Positions 12,531 to 24,500 of a stretch of DNA of 64,000 nucleotides are shown piece after piece (positions within the stretch are counted from its first letter, which is position 1; the number at the start of each line of letters is the position of its first letter). Position numbers and translations under genes: made by a program. This DNA comes from Owenia fusiformis (Eukaryota; Annelida; Polychaeta; Sabellida; Oweniidae): NCBI GenBank assembly GCA_903813345.2, contig CAIIXF020000001.1, positions 17,691,915-17,755,914 on the forward strand, in the 5' to 3' direction. The notes below the pieces were generated by a model. The model worked only from the letters and a program-made list of their open reading frames with translations. It did no database searches and had not been told where the DNA came from.

Positions 12531-14290
12531 GAAAATTGATTTAGATGAGCAGAAAGAGGAGACTTTTAAGTACAAATCCATCAAAAAATTATAGGATTAA
12601 AAAAGTAGAATCAATTAGATAAGTGACTTTTCATGCAAATGAGTACTAAAATTAAAATTTTATTTATGTACAAGTGTTCCATTTACAAAAGATAGATACA
12701 ATGGAATGTGTTAGAATTCGGTTGATTATGATTGGAATTTGTAAACTTTTTTTACATCTATAAATTACTAATTGATCATTCTTTTTAGTTATTGCAAAAG
12801 TTATAGTTTCTAAGTAAGTTTAAACGATTAATAACATGAAAAGTGAATGCGGTTTAATTAACCAAAAGTGGCTATAGCATTAACTTTCTACAGTGGAAGA
12901 CTGTTTGACCTACTAGTAAACACAGCTAAGAACTGGATACAAGGCTAATTAATCAAAACAAGCTTGACAAGCGAACTGCCAGCTCAGGTTTACAGTGACA
13001 GTGACAAAATATACTGTCGTACACTTTAGATGTACGGTGTCACTATTTAACTGATTTGCAGCGAATTGTACGTTGTCGATGGTGAGGCGTGTCTCCTGCT
13101 GGTGCAAAACAAAAAAAGAACGTTCATATTTTCAAATGTCCAACAAAACTTCATCAATTAAGCATGCGTGGCGAGAACAGCTGGCAGTTGCAAACAGAGC
13201 TACATTATAATGATCGTGAAGATTCAACCAAATACGTATTTCACTGGTGGAATATTATAAATTCTCCATAACATATTACCTAGCATTCAAAGATACGAAA
13301 TAAGGAATTTAGCAAGACCAATGAACCATTGTGACATCTATTTACTTTCACTTTCGTATCCTCAAACAATGGTTTACAGAGTACTAGCTTAATAAAAATG
13401 TACTATCACACACATGAGCATTCAAAAACAATTGTAATTCACAACTCTAAAGTAGAAGGCATCGTCATTTGAATTCAATTAATAGAAGGTAATGAGCTAA
13501 GTAAGTGCTTTTTGCAAAAAAACAAAAACAACACTTAACAACAGCACTTATCAAAAACATCTCACACAACCAAGTATTTAGAGATGTATCTAAAGGAAAA
13601 ACGATTCTCGATCTGTTGGTTGCATGGTTGCACAACCTACCAAAACATGATATTAGTAGAAGGCAGCTTGTGGCCAGTTGAGCTAACGTTTATAGAATGT
13701 CGTGAGCTGGGTTAAATGTTTTTATTCACACGGGTTCATAACCAGAGTAAACTAGGAATAATATTTTTTGTTTCCTTGATAAGATTAAAAAACAATTGAA
13801 AGACTTATTGATATATGATGATATCCTCAACATTCTTTTTCATCTTTTATCAGATTTTATAAATGATGATTTTACACACAAGAATGTTTGATTTGCAGAT
13901 ATGCTGACTTGACCTTTACTAGGTCACGATGACCTCAATAACACTTAGGATGTACCTGAACACTATACCATAATAACTCCTTACTAAATAATACAATATT
14001 AATGGTTATGAATGTTCTGGGGGCACTTTTTATATATCATCTGACTGAACATTCTGTCAAAGTGAGTATAAATCATTCGTTAAAGATATCCACCGACTCC
14101 ATAAGTATTACTGATCATGACGCCTTTTTCCCTTGGCTCGATTATTTGTTTTTTGACATAATCAACATATGTCATCATCATAGTGTATTTGCACTAGACC
14201 AGGATGTAGAAGAACAATATTATGGATTGATAGAACAGTCTGGATATGCAAAATGTGAACCGTCATTTTTTATTAATATAACCATGAGCG
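12531..14290. other. Intergenic stretch, no confident gene
   Basis: AT-rich sequence without a supported gene. A 44-codon frame from the ATG at 13080 begins MVRRVSCWCK and contains a W-R-E-Q segment, faintly like a decayed THAP zinc-finger start; this is too weak to call. A 116-codon frame at 14002 runs into the poly-G tract and looks spurious. Confidence 0.4.
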
Positions 14291-14295
14291 TAGCC

Positions 14296-14310
14296 GGGGG
14301 GGGGGGGGGG
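14296..14310 (+). repeat. Poly-G run of 15
   Basis: GCGTAGCC followed by 15 G. The same GTAGCC-plus-G-run signature begins the small inverted-repeat element at 38277, so this may be one end of a related decayed copy. I did not find a matching second end here. Confidence 0.6.
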
Positions 14311-14623
14311 TGCGATGCGATCTTACTTAAATGGTCTATTATAGAGACATAGTATGTATATACTTCTTACCCTATTACTATTGGAACGAGGGCCCAAAAA
14401 CTACCTTGATACAATTTTCTTGCATTATTCAGCTTTTTGAGTAGAACAGACAAGCCACTGTCAAAGTATGTCTTCACCTGTCGATATCAAATGAAGCAAT
14501 AACAGGCATTTCAAGAAAAAAAATCATTTTTCGTCATTTTGCTTTCAGCAATATCACATCCATTAATAATTCGAGAAAAATAAAGCATATTGGTTATTCT
14601 ATCTATCCTGACATACCTAGTAG

Positions 14624-15707
14624 GGGAGAGTGGGGTAAGACGGAACGAAAATCTACACCTATCTTTGATAGGCTACTGTTCATTAAACATTGGTTTCCTT
14701 GAAAATGTCTATAATATTTTACAATGCTACTGAAAATGATTTTAAAATTAATTTATATTATCCATACAAACTATTTCATATCAAATCCGTCTCGCGTGTC
14801 AACAGGTTCACCTTTACCAGGCGTGGTGTAAGACGGAACAGGTGGGGTAAGACGGAACGGTTGATATTATTTGAAGGAAATCTAAATAAAATTATTTTAA
14901 GTTCAATAGCACACGTGACAGTGTTTTTCTAACATAACCAATATGGAACAATTTTCCAAAAAGCACTTGGTACCCATGTAAAGATGCATGGTACAATGTT
15001 TAATATATTTTGAGTTTAAGAAAAGTTAACACAATGATCTACCTGTCGACTATTCTCATACACAGATCAACACTAGGTGGGAAACGTCTTATCTTTGCAT
15101 TAACACATGAAAAGTTTCCAAATTAGTGGGATGACATTGACCTCATGTCTCCTAATCATGGGTCGCCAAGGGTCATAGCACCCTCCAAGGTCCTCGAAAC
15201 GGCAAAAACCGAAATGTTGACCTTTGACCTTGAGATGACCTTGACTCATAAACCTTGACCTTGACTTCAGGTCACGTTATTATGAGTTGCCAAGGGTCAC
15301 TGCAGCCCTCTAGGACCTTGACCTTAATTCACTAAATCATGGGTCACAGAGGTTCACAACAGCCCCATTGACTTTAAATCACCAAATACCTAGATGATGA
15401 CCATTGGCCTTGGAATGACCTTGACCTTGAAAATGGGGTAAGACAGAACGACCGTTCCGTCTTACCACCACCACGTGAATCTTCAAAATGTTGTCTGCTA
15501 TCTACGGGCGACCAAAACCGTATGAAATGTTATAAGAATGGCTAAAAAGATATATCTATCCTTATCAAAAATATTACTTGCAGCCGACGAGGAATTGGCA
15601 GTTGAATAGAAAAATTACGTGATATATTTTCAGCTACCATTTTTAAACAGTTTCTGTTTAAAAGCCACTATTCCGTCTTACCCCTCGTCCCGTCTTGCCC
15701 CGCTCTC
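14624..15707. mobile_element. 1.08-kb non-autonomous inverted-repeat element (GGGGTAAGACGGAAC ends)
   Basis: The left end reads GGGAGAGTGGGGTAAGACGG. The reverse complement of the right end reads GAGAGCGGGGCAAGACGG. TAGTAG flanks both sides (14618-14623 and 15708-15713) and is the probable target duplication. The motif GGGGTAAGACGGAAC or its complement recurs internally near 14822-14860, 15433-15465 and 15668-15690, a subterminal arrangement typical of transposase binding sites. No transposase frame is present. The middle (15140-15440) is rich in TGACCTTGA-type repeats. Superfamily not assigned. Confidence 0.75.
15140..15440 (+). repeat. TGACCTTGA-rich degenerate repeat
   Basis: The segment holds many copies of TGACCTT(G/T)A, spaced irregularly, inside the 1.08-kb inverted-repeat element. 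TGACCTTGA is the complement of TCAAGGTCA, the extended half-site bound by NR5A/ERR-type nuclear receptors. That match is established motif knowledge; any regulatory role here is inference. Confidence 0.6.
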
Positions 15708-16560
15708 TAGTAGTTCCATCATGTCTCTTGTGTTACGCGGTAAACACGCAGACACGATACATATATCCCGCGAGTGAATCTGACAGATTCACTTGAGGTG
15801 TATCATATTCTCACCCAACGTGACGTAACGTAACACATCTATCACTACACCACTACACAGAACTATATTCGACGGAAATTGATAAAGAAGATCGATCATT
15901 TTCAATCAAGTGTGTTGAGATGCGATATGCACTACTTTCTACAAAATTTTAGAAATTTTAGGTAATCGGTCTAGAGTTCTCAACTAGTAATCTGTCCGAC
16001 TTCTTATAGATAGGGGAATGTTTCCAAGTTTCCAGCAGTTGAGAAACTGGCCACAAGCAAAAATCATATTAAACAATTTGGATAACTGGGAGGCTTGTGC
16101 TTCCTGGGCTATTTTAGTCACTCTGTTATTAATTTAGCCAAGATCATGTGCTCTGTTGCGTTCTAAGGACTGGATTGTTTGAAGAATTTCATCTGAAGTG
16201 GTTGATAAATGGTCAAGTGGTGTTCCAGGTCCATTTCGAAAATGTGGAAGTGCATCATCATCCACTAAGTTTTGAGTTTCTATGTTTTGAAGATATGGAA
16301 TTTTGTGGTCTGGAGATGTGGCTTCTTTGTACTAAGGAGTGAACCCTGCAGATAGAAATATGTGGCTAAGATGTGTGGCTAAATAGAGTTTTCAAGAAAA
16401 TTGAACATTTGTCAAAAAGTATATTTCTCCACTAAAATGTTCCAAAATGTCCTCCAGTCGATTGTGTACACATTGTTATACAGAAAATAGCAATTGCACC
16501 GAGGATCAACTGAAAACGAAGACATGGTGTGTTACGCTGTATATGGCATACATTCATGGT
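15708..16560. other. Intergenic, nothing recognised
   Basis: No ORF with recognisable protein features. A 64-codon frame at 16148 has no family signature. Nothing else is seen apart from ordinary AT-rich sequence. Confidence 0.4.
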
Positions 16561-16591
16561 TGCGCGGTATTTGTGATACGGTTGGATATGC

Positions 16592-16634
16592 CATACTCAC
16601 CTGCGGTATATGGCATATTCCGCAGGTGAGTATG
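16592..16634. repeat. Perfect 15-bp inverted repeat with CCGCAGGTGA motifs
   Basis: CATACTCACCTGCGG and its exact complement are separated by 14 bp. Related words (GCCATATACCGCAGGTGAA) recur at about 16686 and 16999, and a weaker version lies at about 18215-18270. This suggests remnants of one inverted-repeat family spread over 1.7 kb. Several short frames overlap it, but they simply read through the palindrome. Confidence 0.7.
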
Positions 16635-17074
16635 CGATATTCCGCAGTGAATATGCGATACATTGATTTCAGTGAATACCCGATATGCCATATACCGCAG
16701 GTGAAAAGTTGATACAGAAAGCCTTGATTTGATTGGTTGCGAGAATCGACTCTAAATGTAAAACTACGCTGGATTACCAATATAGTTAGTGCGTCGAGTA
16801 CTAATACATAAATCCTGGATTGATTGAGTAAGTTTATTACGAGAGATTGGTGACTGATACTTTTGCTAAGTTAATGAATTCGATACATAGTACTGTTGAT
16901 TCAGTAATCATTATAATAATTTATAACGTTTTACTTGTTCGTTCAATCGATGTAATTGACAATTCCGTACTTCCGTATCACGTTCTCATTGGTTTTGTAT
17001 GCCATATACCGCAGGTGAATCAAGGGCGTTACAATACCCGGGAATTTATCGGTTCGTGCAGTACTTGTTTGTGA

Positions 17075-18978
17075 TAGCGCCCTCTGTAGGTCACTGTGCT
17101 TATAGCCTACAGTAATACGGGGTAGGATATCGGGAATTCGGTCAGTTTCTATCCGTCGATTTCGCTATGAATTGAAGCAAGTGTGACCACTTTATCCACT
17201 TAACTAATTTGATAATTGATTAAATCTTTAAACAAAATCGATAAACACGTTATACACTTCCTATCTCCTTAAAAATTAGCATGTATTTATGGATTGTGTT
17301 TTCGAACAAGGCTCGACCCACACCAATAGGGAAATCCTTATGCTAATTAGTATGACGTCATATTTTCCTGGGGAATCCTAGATTTCAAAGCCTCAGTCTG
17401 TTATTGTGTCAAATGTAAACGCTCTTTTGCAGACAGAAAATTGACAGATTAGCTTTTAACTTTCAGCCTTGATGTTTAAATATTCTGTATTTCTACCGGA
17501 TCCTTGCTGAATATCATATAATGTTACTTGATTTGGACCATTGCCTGATTGATCATTCTGAAATTTTGATTGTGATTCATGACTGATTGGCAAGAAAAAT
17601 AATTCCTATTGTTTTCCAGCGAAGTCAAAATGTTACAGCATGAGTTATAATGTCGAGTTTGCATCATGTTAAATTCTGCTAGTGATTAGAAGTCCATGCA
17701 CAAGCATACACATAAGAGACAAACACACCCAGGCTCCAGGCCGTGGATGGAAATATAAAACTATTTAAGGCACAAACTGGTATTAATAGACCGATATGTA
17801 GTGTCTGCCATGTATTGAAGGTAAACCAATCTGCATTATTAATGTTTCATCTATCAATACATGGATTGTGCAATGGAAAAGCAATGGCACAATCAAAAAT
17901 GTGCATATCAATCGTGAATATCTCTCGGTTCAAAGCTTATTTCCAACAGAATCGTGTCAAAATATGTGTCTGAGTAACAGTTATACGTTATAAAATTGCA
18001 AACTCTTACCAATTATCAGCCGAATGGCTCATTTTCAACGAAATGTCCTTAAGACAGCAGCCCTGGGTCGCGCCTGAGACCAAAAACTATTTCAAATAGC
18101 CCTCCCCTAATTATATTGGATAATCACATTTATGCGTGCGCGCGCAGCTCATCCACTGAACGAAACGCCACTTCCCGCTGAAATCACCGGGTATTGATCT
18201 TTCCCTTGGGTGAATCTGTCATACACCGTAAGTAAATATGCCATATTTGTTGCGGAATATGACATATTTTTGTATCGTGTTACCGCGTAACAATTGTGTT
18301 CGTTTTAGTATGGCTGGACTTCCGGTTGATAATAGTTTTTGTTTTCACGATTTTTATCATCTTGAAAGTTTTTTTGATGGTGTTATCTCGTTCACGCCAT
18401 GTGCCTTGTTAATTGATCTTATAAAAAAGAATGTTTCATTTTTTGTTTCGGGAGCAGTTTTGTATTTCATATTTGAAACTGCTCCCTAAAATTTGGATAA
18501 TTTTGACATTATTTTTCATAAAAAGATTTTAAAAAACGAATACATCTAAATGTCATTAATACTTTCAGAGTTATGCTGATCATTATATGTCACTTTATCG
18601 TGCCAATGAAAGTAAAAAAGAAATGGTACATTTAATTGAGAGTATGATAAATTGGTTTAAAGAAAGCTTTTTGAGGCTTTGATTTGAACAGCTAAACTGA
18701 TTTAATTTTACAGTGCTAGAGTGTGATAGGTGTTAGTGATGTGTCGATTGCCAGTGTGGTGTGGGTCAAGGTGCAAGAATTTAGTCATATGTAGCATGTC
18801 AATTTATTTATTTATTCCATTAATTAAAAAGGATACAACTGAGGTAAGTTACAAACGCTACGGTGTGGCTCACAATTCTGTTGGGCTATTTTGTGACTAA
18901 AATCACCATGTAATACTTTCTAAAATAGACCTACATGTAATATGATTGTTACGCTATGTAATTAAAAATGATTGATTC
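17075..18978. other. Intergenic, decayed repeats only
   Basis: No supported gene. The only structure noted is a weak copy of the CCGCAGGTGA-type inverted-repeat family near 18215-18270. A frame at 18238-18489 is rich in F/L but has no family motif and lies on that repeat. Confidence 0.4.
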
Positions 18979-19688
18979 AAAGGAGTGGTATCGATCTGGT
19001 GAACTTTTTGAACACGCGTTTCTCTTACTATCAAAACATCCTGAAAAGTCTACACATCGTCGATTTATGGTCATATTTTGAATGATAACATTATAATTTG
19101 AATTATGTATGCTTATTTTTCTCTATATTGTTTTAGAAAACACACCAGACACTTTTTTCGTTCTTGGTATCATATGTTCGGTATGAAATGAAACATCTAT
19201 CCGAACCTCGTTGGAACAAAACGACTTAAACACAACGTGGTCTCTCAATATTGTAATTGTACAAAGGAAAGTTTGCTTCATTTTTAAAAAGTATCTTGCT
19301 AATGAAATAAAAGGTTTATCTATTTTGGGGGGTTTGTTTTAAGTTTTTGCATGCTTTTGGTAAATCAACCAAAATTACCTTTGTATAACAATAGTATTGA
19401 GAGGTCTAAGAAAATGTTGTATATGCTATTTTGTTCCAACAAGGTTTGGAAAGACATTTTATTTCATTCTCAAGAATTGGTAGAAAGGAACAAATAAACA
19501 ATTGCACTAAAAAAAACAATGTTAACAAAAACAGTTATATAGAATATATATTAATAATTTTTGCATTAAATTGTTGCCAATCAGTCAACGTTACATAAAG
19601 GATCGTGTTTTTTACAGAATGTTTTCAATAATTGGTTTTAGAGAAAAACATTGTTGAATTCAGTTCACCATATCGATACCTATCCTTT
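18979..19688. mobile_element. Fold-back element, copy A (710 bp)
   Basis: The ends are inverted copies: AAAGGAGTGGTATCGATCTGG on the left against AAAGGATAGGTATCGATATGG on the complemented right. The arms go on matching imperfectly almost to the centre (for instance TTGGAACAAAA against TTTTGTTCCAA, and TTGTACAAAGG against CCTTTGTATAA), so the whole element is one long degenerate palindrome. It has no coding capacity. A second copy lies at 48406-49086 in the opposite orientation. The superfamily is unknown. Confidence 0.8.
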
Positions 19689-19693
19689 ACGGT

Positions 19694-20190
19694 GTAGAGT
19701 TGAAACTCAACGTGCGTTCTTTTTAACTCACTGTGTTTGATTGATCAGTATACCAAATTAAGCGTGACACTTGAACGAGCGAGTAAGGTACAGCACGAGG
19801 GTGATGAAATTAAGCCAACTGATGTTTTCGTCGTTTCAGAAAGATCTGAGGTTTAGTTTTTAAATAGTTTCAAATGTAAATGTCTGTAATAATCGAAGCC
19901 GAAATGAAAATCGGAGCAAATGTGACCAAGGCATAACTTTCGATTCTGAGAAAAGCATTGCAATACTTTTTGACGAACAATGACTTGCGAACTAGTCGTA
20001 AGTTACGACGGTTTCAAAAAACGGACCCCTTTTTCGAACTCGATAGGCGAGTAATGACGGCTGATCTGTGACTTCATAGGGGTCAGGGTGGGAGTTTTGG
20101 ACCGGGGAGATTGCAAATATAGAGGTGTTTAGCTGGAACCCTGCCATCTCACGAACTAATTCTGTCGTAAAAACTTGGCTTGTATTCGCG
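19694..20190. other. Intergenic, nothing recognised
   Basis: No ORF or repeat that I can support. The word GTCGTAAAAACT at 20164-20175 recurs at 20353-20364, so it flanks the small element at 20191-20351 on both sides. Confidence 0.35.
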
Positions 20191-20351
20191 AATGCAACTT
20201 TCGGCTTTCGGCTACTGAATTAACCTACTATTTAATGGTCAAATGTTAAATATGAATAGCATAATGTAGCGGTTACTATTCCAGTCATATTTAATTAAGT
20301 TGGTAATAGAATAGTAGGTTAATCCGGTAGCCGACAACCGAAAGTTGCATT
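20191..20351. mobile_element. 161-bp MITE with about 42-bp terminal inverted repeats
   Basis: The left arm begins AATGCAACTTTCGG and ends at AACCTACTATT. The right arm is its complement with a few mismatches (AATAGTAGGTTAATCCGG onwards). There is no coding sequence. A partial third arm occurs at 56965-56998 (AGGTTAATCCGGTAGCC), so the family is dispersed. The 12-bp word GTCGTAAAAACT lies outside both ends. Confidence 0.8.
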
Positions 20352-20604
20352 TGGTCGTAAAAACTAAGATTATCAGAAAGATCTGACTAAAAAGTTAGGT
20401 AAAGTGTCACGGAGGGGAGATCTGATAAATCTGAATACAGGTTCGTGACAAATGACAATGTACATTTTACCTACATTGTACATCTGGTTGAATTATCTAA
20501 TCTCGCCTTCCTGATAGCTGGAAATATTTTTCAAATATCAGGATGTATTTTCATATGGACATGTAGACAAATGCGAACTGCAAACATTGAATATTCTCAT
20601 TTTG

Positions 20605-20775
20605 CCTAAAGCCTAGGTCACATTTGCTCTACGGCGACCGTAGGTTTAAAATATATGTAGAAAATTCACATCATAGGGCTTATCCCTATGTTTTATGCTA
20701 CGTATAATTCTCTCAATCTTGTGAAGCAACGGGCGCCGTACGGTTGTTATAGATCAAATCTGACCGAGGCTTTAG
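20605..20775. mobile_element. 170-bp MITE (TAAAGCCTMGGTCA ends)
   Basis: The left arm TAAAGCCTAGGTCACATTTG pairs with the complement of the right end (TAAAGCCTCGGTCAGATTTG), giving about 35-bp imperfect terminal inverted repeats. There is no coding capacity; the 66-codon frame over its right half is not a gene. A target duplication is not clear. Confidence 0.7.
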
Positions 20776-21534
20776 CAATGAAATTCCCTTTTCAACAATT
20801 TGAATTTGCGTCTTTGAAAGAGAGTATTTTATTTCCCCATTGCACTAAACACTGCCATTCAGTGTCATCAACATATTTAAAAACTTAAATATGTTCACTG
20901 ATGTCCGAGAAGGCCACATGCAAATAATTAAAGAAGACAACAGAGATAAACAATTTCACAATTTTCCAATACACTCCAACCTTTAACCCTTACGCAATTA
21001 AATGTAGGCAAAATCACTGAGGCTTTCAACCCCATATTGCGTTGAATCAGTGTGTCGGATGAAGATGGTCAACCAAGCGTTTATGTATTTTATACTTAAT
21101 ACTGTAAATATAACAGTATAACATACATACAAATCATTTGATCATTTTAAGGGCGTAACACGGAAGGACTCGGGATAAATCATACCACATGGAGAAAAGC
21201 TAAAGAATTGGGACTTTTACATGTGCAGTCAGCTGAGATGCTCTGGCCACGGTGTTCATTTGATGCAATTTTATGTTAAAAGCTTAAATGTGTCGAGTAT
21301 CAAAATGAGTTTCAAGTTGAAACTCATCGTGGTAGCTTAGTGACGTTAAAGAAGAATCAGCAGTAGACATCACAATAACAGGTTCATTGCGGATCGATTT
21401 AGCTCCCGATTTCCATCCGGATAGCTCGATTTTAGTGAGTTTCACCACAATTAATAAGTCTTTTTACAGGCTAAACTACAGAACAACATATAGGCAGACA
21501 TCAATCTCTTGTAGTATTTTATAAACTAGTTAAA
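20776..21534. other. Upstream region of the fucosyltransferase gene
   Basis: No ORF is supported. A TATAAA at 21520-21525 lies only about 10 bp before the start codon, too close to be the TATA box for this start, so the transcription start or an untranslated exon must be further upstream. Nothing else is recognised. Confidence 0.35.
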
Positions 21535-24500
21535 ATGAATTATCGACCGATATTTCTGATTTTAATTGTTTTGGCTATATTCATTTGCTTCGTCATGTAT
21601 ACATCATCACTCTACAGAGCTGATGTCTCAGAGTATCTGATGAGAACACGTTTTTCTGACGTTGTGACTACCAATTCAGCTGTATTTCTACGTAATAAAA
21701 CAGACGTGATACTTCCAACAAACAAAACAAATAAACTGACCATAAAAACTGAAGAAAGTTTAACAAAGAAATCAGATGTGATTATGATATTACTATGGTC
21801 GAAATGTATGGGTCATGCATGCATGCCAGCTGGGATATATGGTGATGCTGATTTTAAATGTGAAGTAACCGAAGATCGTTCCAAAATAAAGGAAGCTCAG
21901 GCTGTGATGTTCCATACGTGCATTTTGAGTAATGTGGCCGAGGTAGGACTTCCAACGTACCGATCGGCCAATCAGAAATGGATATTCAGATGTGCGGAGG
22001 CGCCAGCCAAAGGTGCCAAGTCCACGCGCAAGATACCTTTGAAATTCTTAGAGCTGCAAGACGCGTTAAAAGACGCGTTTAATTTTACAATGACAACTAG
22101 GTTGGATTCTGATTATCACACCTATCATGGATTGTACAGTGTAAGTAGTGTTGCTGTTAACATCGATCATATTTGGTCGTATAACAAAATTGATAGGGGT
22201 GACCAGTTATTGGGGTGTAAGACTATTAGAGTATTTGCGTTACGTTGAGTTTGCAATAAGATACACCGTAAATCGATTTTCTTCGCATTTGAACACAGGG
22301 CTATATTGTAGTTGTCTTGAAGGTGCTTAGGGGTTTAAAGGGCTATATTGTAGTTGTCTTGAAGGTGCTTAGGGGTTTAACAGGGCTATATTGTAGTTGT
22401 CTTGAAGGTGCTTAGGGGTTTAACAGGGCTATATTGTAGTTGTCTTGAAGGTGCTTAGGGGTTTAACAAGGCTATATTGTAGTTGTCTTGAAGGTGCTTA
22501 GGGGTTTAACAGGGCTATATTGTAGTTGTCTTGAAGGTGCTTAGGGGTTTAGCAGGGCTATATTGTAGTTGTCTTGAAGGTGCTTAGGGGTTTAACAGGG
22601 CTATATTGTTGTTGTCTTGAATGTGCTAAAGGGTTCAACAGGGCTATATTGTTGTTTTCTTGAATGTGCTTAGGGGTTCAACAGGGCTATATTGTTGTTG
22701 TCTTGAATGTGCTTAAGGGTTCAACAGGGCTATATTGTTGTTGTCTTGAAGGATATGTTAAGTCATAGTTCATGGTATGACTCCGAAACGTGAAGAATCC
22801 GTTGCTCACTATAGCACAGCAACATTTGAAGCAATATTCAAGGAGGTACATACGAGTATGTCTTGATTTAAAAAACAAAAACATTAGCTCTTGCAAGGGG
22901 TCAAACAACAAATTGTTGCTTAAGGATTTAAGCCCTTGACTCACTGCGTTGTTTGCTGAATCTTACCATGAATGTGTTGTTTCCAAATCTTTGCATGACC
23001 GCACAATGGGAATGCAAAGTTAAAGGGACACTTCGCGTATTTTCAATGTTTTTGGGCAAAATGAAGACTTTTATTTGAATTCTATAGAATATCCAATGTA
23101 TTGATAAGAAATGTATCTTTCATTTGACACCATCAACAGCTCAAACGGGCCACATCAAACCTTACAATAATTAATCAAAAAAAACATTTTCGATCTTTCA
23201 AGCTTTATATATCAAGTTTTTATCAATGTCATTAAAAGATGGCAAAGTTGTTTGTATTACATGATACATTCAAAGAGGAGGGAAAGCCCCAGAGTTTCGA
23301 GATGACAGACATAATTACCTCTCTTGCTTACCACCTTCGTTCGTTCGAATTTTCATCGGCTAGTTATCAAATACTACACTTCGATGGGATGTTATAATTG
23401 ATATAGGCATATTCCGTACACCTTTCTTTATCTTGATGTGAAATGAGATGCTATGATATTGGTTAACACGCCAGAAATGAACATAATATTATTCGAAGCG
23501 TATTCATTTTTATAGAAGTGTCGCCATCTTTTAAATCAAAAGTAATTAAAAACATGCACTTTGTTTAGCATGTGCATGCATGTCTAATGATCTCTGGACT
23601 TCAAATGCTCTTTTCTATGTGAGTTATTTTTTCCTTGGTTCAATATTAAAGCAAATCAAACTTTGTTTCATATTTGAGCGAGTGTGTGAGTAATATGTTT
23701 CAATGATATTTCTTTTCTTTTTTCTTCTAAATTAAGTATAGTGGGCCTAAATAAAACGCCTGAGTGGAACTAACCATCTACAATTGGGTTTTGGGCTTAA
23801 ATTCTTTTAACACAATGCAAAATATTTTCTACAAAATCATCTAAGATACAAAATCAATAAAAGAACATATTTTCAATGAAACTTTTTCCAAAGGTCAAGT
23901 ATTGGCAAAGCTTCAATTTAAAACTCATCACCTTAACAACCATACAAAACAAATGCGTTATTGATTATTTCATGACTGCTGTCATGTGAACGTACTGTGT
24001 TCGGATTGGCTGGAATGGGACACACCTTGCCTAGCCAATTATATTTTATAAATCCTAAAACAAGCTATATTACTACGGAAAATATCATTTTGTTGTTCAA
24101 AACAACTGTGTTACGATTTAAGAGTAGCCGAGATTTGTTCTTGCAAACGACATGATCAAAAAATATTTTTAACCAAATAGCGATGTTGAAATGCATCTGA
24201 ATTGCTATTTCGAAAATAATTCCGACATTCCATTACAGGTTAATCCGGATCCTCCAAAGGTTCTGCCGGATTACGCACAGGGGAAGAGCAAGCCTGTGGC
24301 TTGGATAGCCTCTCACCACTGTGAGTCACAAAGCAGACGAGAGCTATATGTGCAAAGACTACGGGAGCATATTGAAGTAGATGCATACGGCGGCTGTGGG
24401 TGGCTTACATGTCCTGATCCAACGAACAGAGCTGTATGTCAGCGTCATGTCGGTATGTATTACTCATTTCGAGAGCCATGTTAGATTTTGAAACTTATGG

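Noticed and set aside
14002-14352. 116-codon ORF
   Set aside because: It runs through the poly-G tract, has no family motif or signal peptide, and no splice context.
16494-16780. Overlapping small ORFs on both strands
   Set aside because: They read the palindromic CCGCAGGTGA repeat and mirror each other; no independent coding evidence.
22298-22751. CRISPR-like regular repeats
   Set aside because: Units are contiguous 43-bp copies with no unique spacers, in an intron of an animal gene; it is a minisatellite.
23021-23540. MITE with GGACACTTCGC-like ends in fucosyltransferase intron 1
   Set aside because: Only seven or so bases pair between the two candidate ends.
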